Shown piece by piece: positions 34,084 through 42,098 of a DNA stretch of 64,000 bases. The position numbers and the translations under genes are program-made. Source of the stretch: an uncultured Eubacteriales bacterium (lineage in GTDB: Bacteria; Bacillota; Clostridia; Christensenellales; Aristaeellaceae). The notes below the pieces were generated by a model. That model was not told the DNA's origin. It made no database searches and saw nothing but the letters and a program-made list of their open reading frames with translations. The stretch's first letter is position 1, and every line of letters starts with the position of its first letter. The stretch is taken from NCBI GenBank assembly GCA_902793325.1, contig CADBCY010000006.1, positions 1 to 64,000 on the forward strand. The letters run 5' to 3'.

Positions 34084-34131
34084 GGGAACAGTCATGGGAA
34101 CAGCATCGGGAACCATGATGGAACCACGATG
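34084..34131. repeat. GGGAAC iterons, second cluster (12-bp period)
   Basis: GGGAACAGTCAT, GGGAACAGCATC, GGGAACCATGAT and a fourth GGAACC start at 34084, 34096, 34108 and 34120, exactly 12 bp apart. In one frame this spells repeated Gly-Asn-x-x. Confidence 0.7.
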
Positions 34132-34270
34132 ATTCCCGCGGTGTATCCACGAGGGTTCCCAAATCGGGAACCGGGTGGGGGTTGGGGGTTGCAGGGGGAA
34201 GGGGGAGGGAAATGGAGGAGCATAGAGGGTGAAAAATTGGACTTGAAACAGGGCTTAAAATGAGGCAAAA

Positions 34271-34319
34271 GGGAAAGCGACTTTGCCCCTAACAGGGAAA
34301 GTGACCTTGCCCCATGACA
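34271..34319. repeat. Right terminal double repeat of the 588-bp segment
   Basis: Two direct 19-mers, GGGAAAGCGACTTTGCCCC (34271-34289) and GGGAAAGTGACCTTGCCCC (34295-34313), 24 bp apart, ending in TGACA at 34315-34319. As a whole it is the inverted counterpart of 33732-33780. No 5-bp target duplication flanks the pair (CTCCG at left, TAGTA at right). Confidence 0.65.
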
Positions 34320-34499
34320 TAGTATTTTTTCAAAATGGCGTTTTTGGGAGATTGTTGCAATGTACTGAAAACGTCGTAATATCAGGCATTTTGGCCATTA
34401 TGCGGGGTTCCCATAAACACGTTTTTGGGGCCCCATTTTTATGCTGGGATTTTCGTAACAATTTGTTTTTTGGGAAATAAAGTACGGGAGATGATGCAG

Positions 34500-34865
34500 A
34501 TGCGCAAGAAGAATTATAAGGGACGATGCGAGAAACGTCAGGTTTCAAAATGTGAAGATGTATGCAGAACCTACGACGCTATCCAACGTGCATATCTGGA
34601 CAGGCTGGAAGCGAATAGGAATATCAAGTCTATCAGATGCAATGTCCCGCTGAAAGGCCCTACAGTGGAAGAATATACGACAGACTTTGTCTGTATTCGA
34701 GCGGATGGGGAGATGATGGTACGGGAATGTGTATTCCGACGTTTCCTTACCAAGCCATTGACGTTGAAGCTGCTGGATATGTCGCGTGAATACTGGACAA
34801 AACTGGGCGTGACAGATTGGGGGATTGTAATCGATGCAGAAGAACAGCCTGTGGAAACGGGATGA
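34500..34865 (+). CDS. tnsA: Tn7-like transposase endonuclease subunit TnsA
   Basis: A 121-aa short TnsA. In Tn7 this restriction-like nuclease cuts the non-transferred strands so that transposition is cut-and-paste. Visible are an early glutamate in AYLDRLEANRNIKSI, the aspartate in VEEYTTDFVCIRADGE, and MMVRECVFRR where the nuclease PD-(D/E)xK core should lie; the Lys of a canonical ExK is replaced here by Cys/Arg at the obvious position. Several ATGs are possible (34491, 34494, 34500); 34500 gives the best spacing to GGGAG. It overlaps tnsB by 32 bp and heads the operon. Confidence 0.75.
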   Translation: MRKKNYKGRCEKRQVSKCEDVCRTYDAIQRAYLDRLEANRNIKSIRCNVPLKGPTVEEYTTDFVCIRADGEMMVRECVFRRFLTKPLTLKLLDMSREYWTKLGVTDWGIVIDAEEQPVETG

Positions 34866-36663
34866 CAGCGTCCTGCGTGTGTTGGATGAGCGTGAGAACG
34901 AAATGCTGGTGATTGACTGTATCCATCCGGTAATGCCAACGTGGGTCCGGAAAGATGAACTGTTGCATTATACACAAATCGAAGAATCTGAATTGTGGCC
35001 TGCTTCCAATGGTATATCACGCGAAGATGATATTCCTGTGGATGCCCAGAGAATCATGAGGGAACGCTTTACCATCATTACGGGTGTGATTCCCTATATC
35101 ATGGACAAGGGCAAACGAAGCCAAATGATCGCGCAAGCTGCTGCGGAGCACGGTGTATGTCGGAAGACTGTGCGTCATTATTTCTGTCTTTACCTCGCTT
35201 ATCAGGATGTCGCTGTACTTGCGCCCCAAAGCGGTGCTGTGGAGAAGGCACTCACGGAATACGAGAAGAACATCCGATGGGCGCTGAACAAGTTCTACTA
35301 CACGAAGAACCGAAACAGCCTGCGGACAGCGTACACCCTGATGCTGAAAGAGCGGTATTGCGATGAGGGCGGGAACCTGTTGCCCGAATACCCCTCCTTC
35401 CACCAGTTCCGGTATTTCTATCGCAAGCACAAGAGCCTGCAGGACTACTACATTTCTCGGGAGGGCATGAGGCAGTATCAGCGGAACCACCGTCCGCTTC
35501 TGGGCGATGGCGTGCAGGAGTACGCGTCTCACGTCGGCGTGGCGATGCTGGACTCCACCATCTGTGATATCTACCTGGTCAACGAAGCCGGCGGACTGGT
35601 GGGTCGTCCCATCCTCACGGCCTGCATCGACGCCTACAGCGGACTGTGCTGTGGCTATACGCTCTCCTGGGAGGGCGGGACGTACAGCCTGAGAGGGCTC
35701 ATGCTGAGCGTTATCGAGGACAAGGCGGCGTACTGCAAGCGGTTTGGCATTACGATCGTTGAAGGCCAATGGAACTGTGCAGGCATGCTTCCAGGCACAC
35801 TGGTCACGGACATGGGTTCAGAATACGCTTCCCAGAATTTCGAGCAGATCGCGGAACTGGGTGTCACGGTGGTCAATCTGCCCGCCTACAGGCCGGAATT
35901 GAAGGGCGTGGTGGAGAAGTTCTTCGATCTCATCCAGAGCGCGTTCAAGCCTCACCTGAAGGGCAAGGGCGTCATCGAGCCGGACTACCAGGAGCGCGGG
36001 GCGCACGACTACAGGAAGGATGCCTGCCTGACCATGGAGCAGTTTGAGAAGGTTGTGCTGAACTGCATCCTGTACTACAACGACAAGCGGATCATCGAGA
36101 ACTACCCCTACACCGACGATATGCTTGCGCAGGGGGTTCAGCCTTACGCAGCCACGATCTGGAACTATGGGCGGAAGCAGCCGTCCGCCGACCTGATCCC
36201 CGTTTCCCGTGAACAGCTCATCCTCACGCTGCTGCCGCGAACCACCGGCAGATTCTCCCGCTCCGGGCTGAAGGTCAACCAGATGCGCTACAGGCATGAC
36301 GACTACACCGAACAGTACCTCCAGGGTGGAGAAGCCGTGGTGGCCTACAATCCCGATGATGTTGGCTGCGTGTGGTTGTTGGATAAGGGCGAATATGTGC
36401 GCTTCGACCTCATTGAAGGCAGGTACGCCGGGAAGGACCTGAACGGTGTGCAGCAGGCACAGGAGAGCCGAAAGCGGCTGGTCAGGGAGGCGCAGGAGGA
36501 AAGCCTCCAGGCACGAATCGACCTGGCGGACCACATCGAAACCATCGCGGGAACCGTGAAGAGGACCGGCGACACCAAGCTGAAGAACATCCGCGGGAAC
36601 CGCAGCCGGGAGCAGCTTCGGAAGCACAGGGATTATATGAAGGGAGGCACGAAGGATGATTGA
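34834..36663 (+). CDS. tnsB: Tn7-like DDE transposase TnsB
   Basis: A 609-aa DDE recombinase that recognises transposon ends and joins 3' ends to target DNA. The catalytic triad is D240 (VAMLDSTICD), D326 (VTDMGSEY) and E361 (KGVVEKFFD). N-terminal residues ~70-200 form helix-turn-helix DNA-binding domains, C-terminal ~450-520 a β-barrel, and the Lys/Arg-rich tail ends just inside tnsC. It overlaps both tnsA and tnsC, as in other Tn7-like operons. GC content and length look intact, so the transposase is probably functional. Confidence 0.92.
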   Translation: MQKNSLWKRDDSVLRVLDERENEMLVIDCIHPVMPTWVRKDELLHYTQIEESELWPASNGISREDDIPVDAQRIMRERFTIITGVIPYIMDKGKRSQMIAQAAAEHGVCRKTVRHYFCLYLAYQDVAVLAPQSGAVEKALTEYEKNIRWALNKFYYTKNRNSLRTAYTLMLKERYCDEGGNLLPEYPSFHQFRYFYRKHKSLQDYYISREGMRQYQRNHRPLLGDGVQEYASHVGVAMLDSTICDIYLVNEAGGLVGRPILTACIDAYSGLCCGYTLSWEGGTYSLRGLMLSVIEDKAAYCKRFGITIVEGQWNCAGMLPGTLVTDMGSEYASQNFEQIAELGVTVVNLPAYRPELKGVVEKFFDLIQSAFKPHLKGKGVIEPDYQERGAHDYRKDACLTMEQFEKVVLNCILYYNDKRIIENYPYTDDMLAQGVQPYAATIWNYGRKQPSADLIPVSREQLILTLLPRTTGRFSRSGLKVNQMRYRHDDYTEQYLQGGEAVVAYNPDDVGCVWLLDKGEYVRFDLIEGRYAGKDLNGVQQAQESRKRLVREAQEESLQARIDLADHIETIAGTVKRTGDTKLKNIRGNRSREQLRKHRDYMKGGTKDD

Positions 36664-37891
36664 TGCCAACGCGCTCATCGGGGCGCTTCCCCGGATGCTG
36701 TCCGGGGATGAACTGATGCGGGCGCTGAAGGTGATGCCGGAGTACGACCCCAGCGTGTGTGACCGGGATGAGGCCATGCGCCTGATGAAGCTGTCGGACC
36801 TCTACGACATCTACCTGCCCTCCGCGATGAGCGTGGAGGTTTACAGCAAGCTGTACCTTGCGCTCATCCGCAGCCTCCAGAAGAAGGGCTCCAGGCTGGC
36901 TGTCAGGCAGTACGCCGAGAACTACAAGGCGGTGAGACAGAGGGATTACAGCGGCATCCTGGGCGGCTCAGACAGCTTCACGATCATCGGCACCTCCGGC
37001 ATCGGCAAGAGCAGCGCCATCTCCAAGGCGATCCGGCTGATCTCCGAAAACAGGATCATCGAGCTGAAACAGCCATGCGCGAAGATCGTGCCCTGTGTGG
37101 TGGTGCAATGCCCGTTCGACAGCTCCGTGAAGGGGCTCCTGCTGGAGATCCTGCGACAGGTGGACGAGGAACTGGACACCAGGTATTACGACAATGCCGT
37201 GAGGGCGAGAGCGACCACGGATATGCTCATCGGCTCCGTGAGTCAGGTGGCGCTGAACCACATCGGGCTGCTGGTCGTGGATGAGATCCAGCATGTCGTC
37301 AACAGCAAAAATGGCAAGGCACTGGTGGGCTCCCTGACCCAGCTCATCAACTGCTCCGGCATTTCCATCTGCATGGTCGGAACGCCCGAAAGTTGCCAGT
37401 TCTTCGAGCAGGCCATGCAGCTCGCCCGCCGCTCGCTCGGCCTTCACTACAGTGAATTGCCCTACGACAGGTACTTCCGGGAGTTCTGCGGGACGCTGTT
37501 CGGCTACCAGTATGTTCGCAACCGGACGGATATTACGGAGGCCATCATCGAGTGGCTGTACGAACACAGCGCCGGGGTCATCTCCATCTTGGTTTCCCTG
37601 ATCCACGACGCCCAGGAGATCGCCATTCTGAATGGAAGGGAGACGCTGGATATCGTGGCGCTGAACGAAGCCTACCAGCGGATGCAGATGATCCACCGCT
37701 ATGTGAAGCCGGCGAAGCTCCGCGTCAATCAGGTGTCGAAGCCGAAGAAAGTGGTTTCTGTGGCAGAAACAGAGAGGAATGCCATCAGCAGTATTTCCAT
37801 CGTGGGAATCATAACTGAAGCAAAGAGCGGGAACTTCAGCGTTGTCGATGCGCTTCGGGAGCATTTCAGGATCGAGGAGGTGGCGGTGTGA
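36656..37891 (+). CDS. tnsC: Tn7-like AAA+ regulator TnsC
   Basis: A 411-aa ATPase that links target selector and transposase. Walker A is GTSGIGKS (112-119) and Walker B LLVVDEIQ (205-212), followed by a sensor-1 segment SICMVGTPESCQF. The N-terminal ~100 residues probably contact TnsB/TnsA, the C-terminal ~80 are linker-like. It overlaps the tnsB stop by 8 bp and is coupled to tniQ by GTGA. Confidence 0.92.
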   Translation: MIDANALIGALPRMLSGDELMRALKVMPEYDPSVCDRDEAMRLMKLSDLYDIYLPSAMSVEVYSKLYLALIRSLQKKGSRLAVRQYAENYKAVRQRDYSGILGGSDSFTIIGTSGIGKSSAISKAIRLISENRIIELKQPCAKIVPCVVVQCPFDSSVKGLLLEILRQVDEELDTRYYDNAVRARATTDMLIGSVSQVALNHIGLLVVDEIQHVVNSKNGKALVGSLTQLINCSGISICMVGTPESCQFFEQAMQLARRSLGLHYSELPYDRYFREFCGTLFGYQYVRNRTDITEAIIEWLYEHSAGVISILVSLIHDAQEIAILNGRETLDIVALNEAYQRMQMIHRYVKPAKLRVNQVSKPKKVVSVAETERNAISSISIVGIITEAKSGNFSVVDALREHFRIEEVAV

Positions 37892-39027
37892 TTGGATTCA
37901 TGCCGGAATTCTACCCGGACGAACTGGTGTACAGCCTGCTGGCACGATATTACCAGCGCAGCGGGTATCTGGCATACATTCACGCCGCCAGGGATCTCTA
38001 TGCGGTTCCTTCGATCCGCCCGGACATGTATTTCATCAATCCCATGCGTGATGAAGCGTGGGAGCTGATCACCAGGGAGACAGGCACGGACGCAGTGATC
38101 CTGGAGCACACCATGGTTCCGGCCTATGCACGTTTCCTGCCGGTGGAGGCTCGCCAGGAGACGCTTCAGCAGATGAGCCGCATGGAGGGAAGACCCTATA
38201 TGATGCTGAAGGTAACCCACAGGCGGCAGGACAGGACGCGCTATCTGAGATACTGCCCGGAGTGCGCTGAACGGGACAGGGAACTGTATGGAGAGGCATA
38301 CTGGCACAGGTCTGCGCAGATCCAGGGAATCGACGTGTGCCCGGAACATGGCTGCTATCTGTGCGACAGTGAATTGGTTGTCAGCGCCAATACGCCGCCG
38401 ATGCTCGTGACGGCAGAAGAGTTAATCCCGCAGGCTTCCGGGGTGGTGAAGTGTGAGAACGAGATGCAAAACAGGCTGGCGGAATATGTGTTGGAGCTCT
38501 TCAATTCTGAACTGGAGGTCGATAATCCGGTGACGGTTGGAGAGTTTCTGCACAGTCGCCTCCATGGAACGAAGTACGTATCCCTGCGAGGTGAGCAGAG
38601 GAACATAACGCTCCTGCAAAGGGACTTTGCAAACTTCTATGAGACACTTCCGGGAAATACGTTTACCCGAAAGCAGCAGTCGGAAGATCGTTTCGATACC
38701 ATCTCTGGCACGAACGGTCTGCTGGGTGCTGCGGACGGCGCATTCCTGCTGACAAAGGCGAAGCGCACCGCCAATGACGCCATGTTGGACATCGCCGGGC
38801 GGGACCAGCAGGATCAGCGGCTGCACCTGGTGAGGAACACCAAGACGCTGCTTTGGGAAATGGAAAGCGCCGAGACGGAACTGTGGGAGGAAGAGCCTGA
38901 CCCACTTCTGGAAGAAGTGGCAAGGGTAGCACTTCACTCCGAACAAAAAAAGCAAAAACCAATCCGTTTGAACTGGTTTTTGCCTGCCGCTCATTGCCTT
39001 GGGATAGGCCCAGCACCTGCACAGTGA
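37888..39027 (+). CDS. tniQ: TniQ/TnsD-family target-site selector
   Basis: A 379-aa TniQ protein: N-terminal FMPEFYPDELVYSLLARYY, a zinc finger with C123, C126, C151 and H154 (YCPECAERD and DVCPEHGCYLC), then a helical C-terminal region. It starts with GTG at 37888 in a GTGA overlap with tnsC, behind GGAGGTGG. It is the only target selector seen; there are no Cas genes, so it would be a sequence-specific TnsD-type or a simple TniQ. The extreme C-terminus (LNWFLPAAHCLGIGPAPAQ) is encoded across a terminator-like hairpin and may be read-through rather than native. Confidence 0.87.
   Translation: MIGFMPEFYPDELVYSLLARYYQRSGYLAYIHAARDLYAVPSIRPDMYFINPMRDEAWELITRETGTDAVILEHTMVPAYARFLPVEARQETLQQMSRMEGRPYMMLKVTHRRQDRTRYLRYCPECAERDRELYGEAYWHRSAQIQGIDVCPEHGCYLCDSELVVSANTPPMLVTAEELIPQASGVVKCENEMQNRLAEYVLELFNSELEVDNPVTVGEFLHSRLHGTKYVSLRGEQRNITLLQRDFANFYETLPGNTFTRKQQSEDRFDTISGTNGLLGAADGAFLLTKAKRTANDAMLDIAGRDQQDQRLHLVRNTKTLLWEMESAETELWEEEPDPLLEEVARVALHSEQKKQKPIRLNWFLPAAHCLGIGPAPAQ
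38953..38982 (+). terminator. Terminator-like inverted repeat in the tniQ 3' end
   Basis: CAAAAACCA/TGGTTTTTG (38953-38961 with 38974-38982) with a 12-nt loop falls inside the last codons of tniQ. It has T-rich arms and would be in a better place if tniQ originally ended earlier. Confidence 0.4.
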
Positions 39028-39056
39028 GCTGGAAACGAGCGGCTATTTCCGTCACT

Positions 39057-39101
39057 GCCGGGAGGCTTTCTATCCCTTTCAATTATAACACTCCTCCCGG
39101 C
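39057..39101. repeat. Inverted repeat, 9-bp arms, after tniQ
   Basis: GCCGGGAGG/CCTCCCGGC (39057-39065 with 39093-39101) around an AT-rich 27-nt loop containing AATTATAAC. Possible terminator, promoter operator or transposon-end relic; it does not match the double repeats upstream of tnsA. Confidence 0.4.
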
Positions 39102-39181
39102 GTTTCGTCAATGACTACCGCGACAGGCTCCGACGTTTCATAACCCCGTTGGTGCCTTTCGCAGAAAGGCTGTGTATAATC

Positions 39182-39721
39182 ATGAAGAATTACATTATTG
39201 GTATCGCGTTGGCACTGGCTCTGGTAATGGGTGTTGTGGCGTTCGCTGAGACAGCGGAACCAGCGACGGATCCCGTTCCCGCTGTGACGGAAGAAGCTCC
39301 CACTGAAGAGGCGGCTCCCGAGGCTCCCGCTGATGAGGCGGCGAAAGCCGACGACAACGCGACGCTCCAGGAGGCTCTGGAAGCCTGGCGCAGTGCGCGG
39401 GAATCCAAGCGCGTGGACGATCTGACTGAAGAGCTGAACGGCTATGTGGAAGCCGGTATGATGACGCAGGAACAGGCTGATCTGATTCTGAACAGCGTGA
39501 AAGAACGCCTGGCTGCCAAGAATGGCGAATGCCCGAACTGCGGTTACCAGTTCCAGAACAACGCTCCCCGGATGGGCGGCCAGAAGGGCCAGCGCGGTGG
39601 CTGCATGATGCAGGGTGGTCAGATGCCCGGCAATCAGGCACAGCCCAACGGCCCGATGAACGGCCAGCAGCAGGCTCCCCGGCGGCAAGCCCATATTGAG
39701 CAAGAAGCATTGACACACTGA
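39182..39721 (+). CDS. Secreted acidic protein with a C-terminal CxxC
   Basis: A 179-aa protein with a signal peptide (KNYIIGIALALALVMGVVAF, cleavage near residue 23), an Ala/Glu/Pro-rich linker (~25-60), a helical segment with the pattern ELNGYVEAGMMTQEQADLIL similar to DUF2680-type modules, a CPNCGYQF zinc-ribbon half, and a Gly/Gln/Met-rich tail. The ribosome binding site (AGAAAGG) is ~12 nt from the ATG. The tail (RRQAHIEQEALTH) is unusual and may be the result of a frameshift or fusion. Function unknown. Confidence 0.65.
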   Translation: MKNYIIGIALALALVMGVVAFAETAEPATDPVPAVTEEAPTEEAAPEAPADEAAKADDNATLQEALEAWRSARESKRVDDLTEELNGYVEAGMMTQEQADLILNSVKERLAAKNGECPNCGYQFQNNAPRMGGQKGQRGGCMMQGGQMPGNQAQPNGPMNGQQQAPRRQAHIEQEALTH

Positions 39722-39811
39722 ACCCCGACGACCATGTTGCCTGGCAAGCGGCATGGCTGGCGGGGTTCAGACAATTATTGAACGCACCTCCCTTGTTTGG
39801 AAGGTGCGTTC
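39720..39811 (+). terminator. Two successive hairpins after the secreted-protein gene
   Basis: First: GAACCCCG/CGGGGTTC (39720-39727 with 39761-39768) with an inner CCATG/CATGG stem. Second: GAACGCACCT/AGGTGCGTTC (39780-39789 with 39802-39811). Together they separate this gene from the convergent DUF4317 gene. Confidence 0.55.
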
Positions 39812-39821
39812 GAAGCATATA

Positions 39822-40928
39822 TCAGGGGATATTGATCTCTACTCCATTGACGGCGGCCTCGCCCTCGACAGCGATCAGGATGTAACGTTTCCCGTCGATC
39901 CGCCGGGTCTCGACCAGGTCGGTGCGAGTGGGATCTACCTGGATGGTCACGTTCTCAGTCGTCACCTCGAACTTCTTAGGTTCGGCAATCGTTGCCGCCT
40001 GCATGCCAACTGCGCCGAACTGCTCCAGATATTCGTTATCGAAGGCTGCCAGCTCTTTCTCCGGCACGTCACAGGTGCCCAGCATCGAGGCGATCTCCTT
40101 CCGGCTGACCTCCAGCGGAGCGGCAGCCTTTTTGCGGTCGGTGAGCTGCTGGACGATGTTCTCGTGAAGCGTCTGTACGACGTCAAAGGTCACGCCATCT
40201 TCCAGGGTATCGGCAAGAACACTGTAGAAGGCCTGACGCCGATCGGAAGCGCTGTCGGGGGCGGCGGTATGGAACATACCATCAATGAAGTCGGCGTGGA
40301 TGTCAGAGGCATCCTTGGTGTAATAGAGCGCGGCGTTGATATCCGCGCCGCCGTCGCTGAATACGGGATACATGAATCCCAACGCCGGGCCGCCCACAGC
40401 CAGATCGGGTTCGACGGTATGGAAATCCCGATCGTCAGAGAAGAAGGTCAGCAGGGGCTTCGTCAGTTTGACGGGGCAGATGCTCACCATGATATAGTTG
40501 AATACCGTATCCGAGAAATCTGGGCGATCAGTGTGCTCGTCAGCCTTGCGATAAGGGACGCTGTAGGCATCGTGCATGACCAGGATGAGATAAGAACCTT
40601 CGAACTCCATCTTCTCCCGGATGGTGTTGAAGAGCTGATCGACAGCCGCTTCATCCTTCAATTCACTGGTTTGAAGTTGACGGAGGAGACTGCCAGCTTC
40701 ATCCTGAACGGGGATGGTAAACTGGTTGTGGCCCGGCGCACCTCCCAGCGTCTTTTTGAATGCAGACAGGTAGTGCTCGGCTTCGCTCTCCGGGAGGGAC
40801 AGCGGAGACTTTGAAAATGTGGAAACGATCTCCCGCTTCTCGTTTACGAAGCAGCCGCGGATAACGGAGATGTCATTCTTCTCCGGGGAGAAGCGGCGGC
40901 GGAGCGTTGCAAGGTCTTTTTTGTTCAT
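39822..40928 (-). CDS. DUF4317 family protein
   Basis: A 368-aa soluble protein with the family opening MNKKDLATLRRRFSPEKNDI and the internal YLILVMHDAYSVPYR and NYIMVSICPVKLTKP blocks. The role of DUF4317 is unknown; it is nearly restricted to Clostridia and is usually encoded singly on the chromosome. ATG at 40928 has AAAAGGA seven nt upstream. Full length, no sign of decay. Confidence 0.85.
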   Translation of the reverse strand: MNKKDLATLRRRFSPEKNDISVIRGCFVNEKREIVSTFSKSPLSLPESEAEHYLSAFKKTLGGAPGHNQFTIPVQDEAGSLLRQLQTSELKDEAAVDQLFNTIREKMEFEGSYLILVMHDAYSVPYRKADEHTDRPDFSDTVFNYIMVSICPVKLTKPLLTFFSDDRDFHTVEPDLAVGGPALGFMYPVFSDGGADINAALYYTKDASDIHADFIDGMFHTAAPDSASDRRQAFYSVLADTLEDGVTFDVVQTLHENIVQQLTDRKKAAAPLEVSRKEIASMLGTCDVPEKELAAFDNEYLEQFGAVGMQAATIAEPKKFEVTTENVTIQVDPTRTDLVETRRIDGKRYILIAVEGEAAVNGVEINIP

Positions 40929-41003
40929 GTTGGTTCCTTTTCTGGGCAGCGTTGCCCTGTCTTTTTCTCGGGGAGAGTATACCATAACAATATGACATGA
41001 GTA

Positions 41004-41426
41004 TTATGAGCCCCGCCCTCTTCGATCGCCGGCGTTCTTCCTCTTCGCTATGATCCAGAACAATAACAGACATGCTGGCCCCATCGTAGCAGCACACACC
41101 ATCAGTCTATAAGCGCTTCTCGTCCTGTACTCTACGATCCTGCCAAAAAATCCACGCGTGACAACCACAGTTTCCCCAGTCTTTAGAGGTTGCCAGGAAT
41201 TATCATGGACGGTGACTTCATGTTCCTTACCATCCAACTCCACCTTGACCGTTGCATATTCCACCGTACTCCGATGCGACGAGCGCTGGCCAATCTTCTC
41301 CTGCCGCGTAAAGGTGTCCATGACCTCAACGATTGGCACATGGTATTGTGGTCGCATGAGCAAGATGAGGCCGAGCAGAAAGATGAGCATGAAGGGGATC
41401 ATCATCCAGAGCGCTTTTTTGAACAT
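41004..41426 (-). CDS. Two-TM protein, DUF3592-like
   Basis: A 140-aa membrane protein: helix 1 at ~6-25 (LWMMIPFMLIFLLGLILLM), a β-rich extracytoplasmic loop of ~75 residues (YATVKVELDGKEHEVTVHDN), helix 2 at ~108-125 (LMVCAATMGPACLLLFWIIA), basic tail. This is the DUF3592 layout. It is 35 bp downstream of a second DUF3592-like gene on the same strand. Function unknown, possibly envelope-associated. Confidence 0.65.
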   Translation of the reverse strand: MFKKALWMMIPFMLIFLLGLILLMRPQYHVPIVEVMDTFTRQEKIGQRSSHRSTVEYATVKVELDGKEHEVTVHDNSWQPLKTGETVVVTRGFFGRIVEYRTRSAYRLMVCAATMGPACLLLFWIIAKRKNAGDRRGRGS

Positions 41427-41460
41427 AGATAATCCTTTCAGGTAGGTTTGTCCAGACAGT

Positions 41461-41913
41461 TCAATTCTGAGATGGATTAATGACGGACCTTAGAGGCGCA
41501 ATGGCGTTGTACAGCATGCGCTCCAGCTGTATCCTCAGCTCGGGATTGACGCTCAACAGCACAGCGATGGTGGCCACGGCAATGGTCAACCACACCAGCG
41601 CGAAGATGATTGTGCCCCGCGTGGAACGTTCCTCCATGTCGCCCCGATCCAGGTGGAAGTGGCTAGGATTGTTGGGGTCGTACAGCAGATCCACTGACAG
41701 GCCCACCGGAAATTTATCCCGGGGGACGATACCGGTGCTCTTTAACTTATATTCTACACCGTCGACCTGAAAGCGCACGATGGGATAGTAAAGCATGATG
41801 TCAGGGAAATCGTAAACGATGTAATTCCCGTTAGCGGTGTACATGATATGATAATCGTATGTGTCGAACGTGTGTATCGACACGAACCTGCAGAGGGATG
41901 TTGCAGTTGCTCA
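41461..41913 (-). pseudogene. DUF3592-like membrane gene with in-frame TGA
   Basis: The longest open segment (41461-41883, GTG start, 140 aa) holds the DUF3592 loop (VRFQVDGVEYKLKSTGIVPR, then VDLLYDPNNP) and one transmembrane helix (IIFALVWLTIAVATIAVLL) but lacks the expected N-terminal helix. Nine codons upstream of the GTG a TGA (41911-41913) interrupts the same frame, and an open frame continues beyond it to 42153 with a short hydrophobic stretch (MPAMTIAVIAGIG). I therefore think the 5' part was lost to a nonsense change. A genuine short gene from the GTG cannot be excluded, although it has no clear ribosome binding site. Confidence 0.45.
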
Positions 41914-42098
41914 GCATTCCAACGATGACTGGGGAAGCTGGTTACCATTCTGACGGTCCAGCTCATGTTTGCATCTTCCAATGCCGGCTATGACCGCAAT
42001 CGTCATCGCCGGCATTGTCGTTCTCGGAAAAACGATCCGGGCAAAACTGAATACGTTAAATATCTCGATTGCCTTCCACAAAGGAGGTTGACAACCCA

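Noticed and set aside
33872-34131. CRISPR array
   Set aside because: Units of 11-12 bp without spacers of uniform length, no 25-40-bp repeat and no cas genes; hence the Tn7-like operon is not called a CRISPR-associated transposon.
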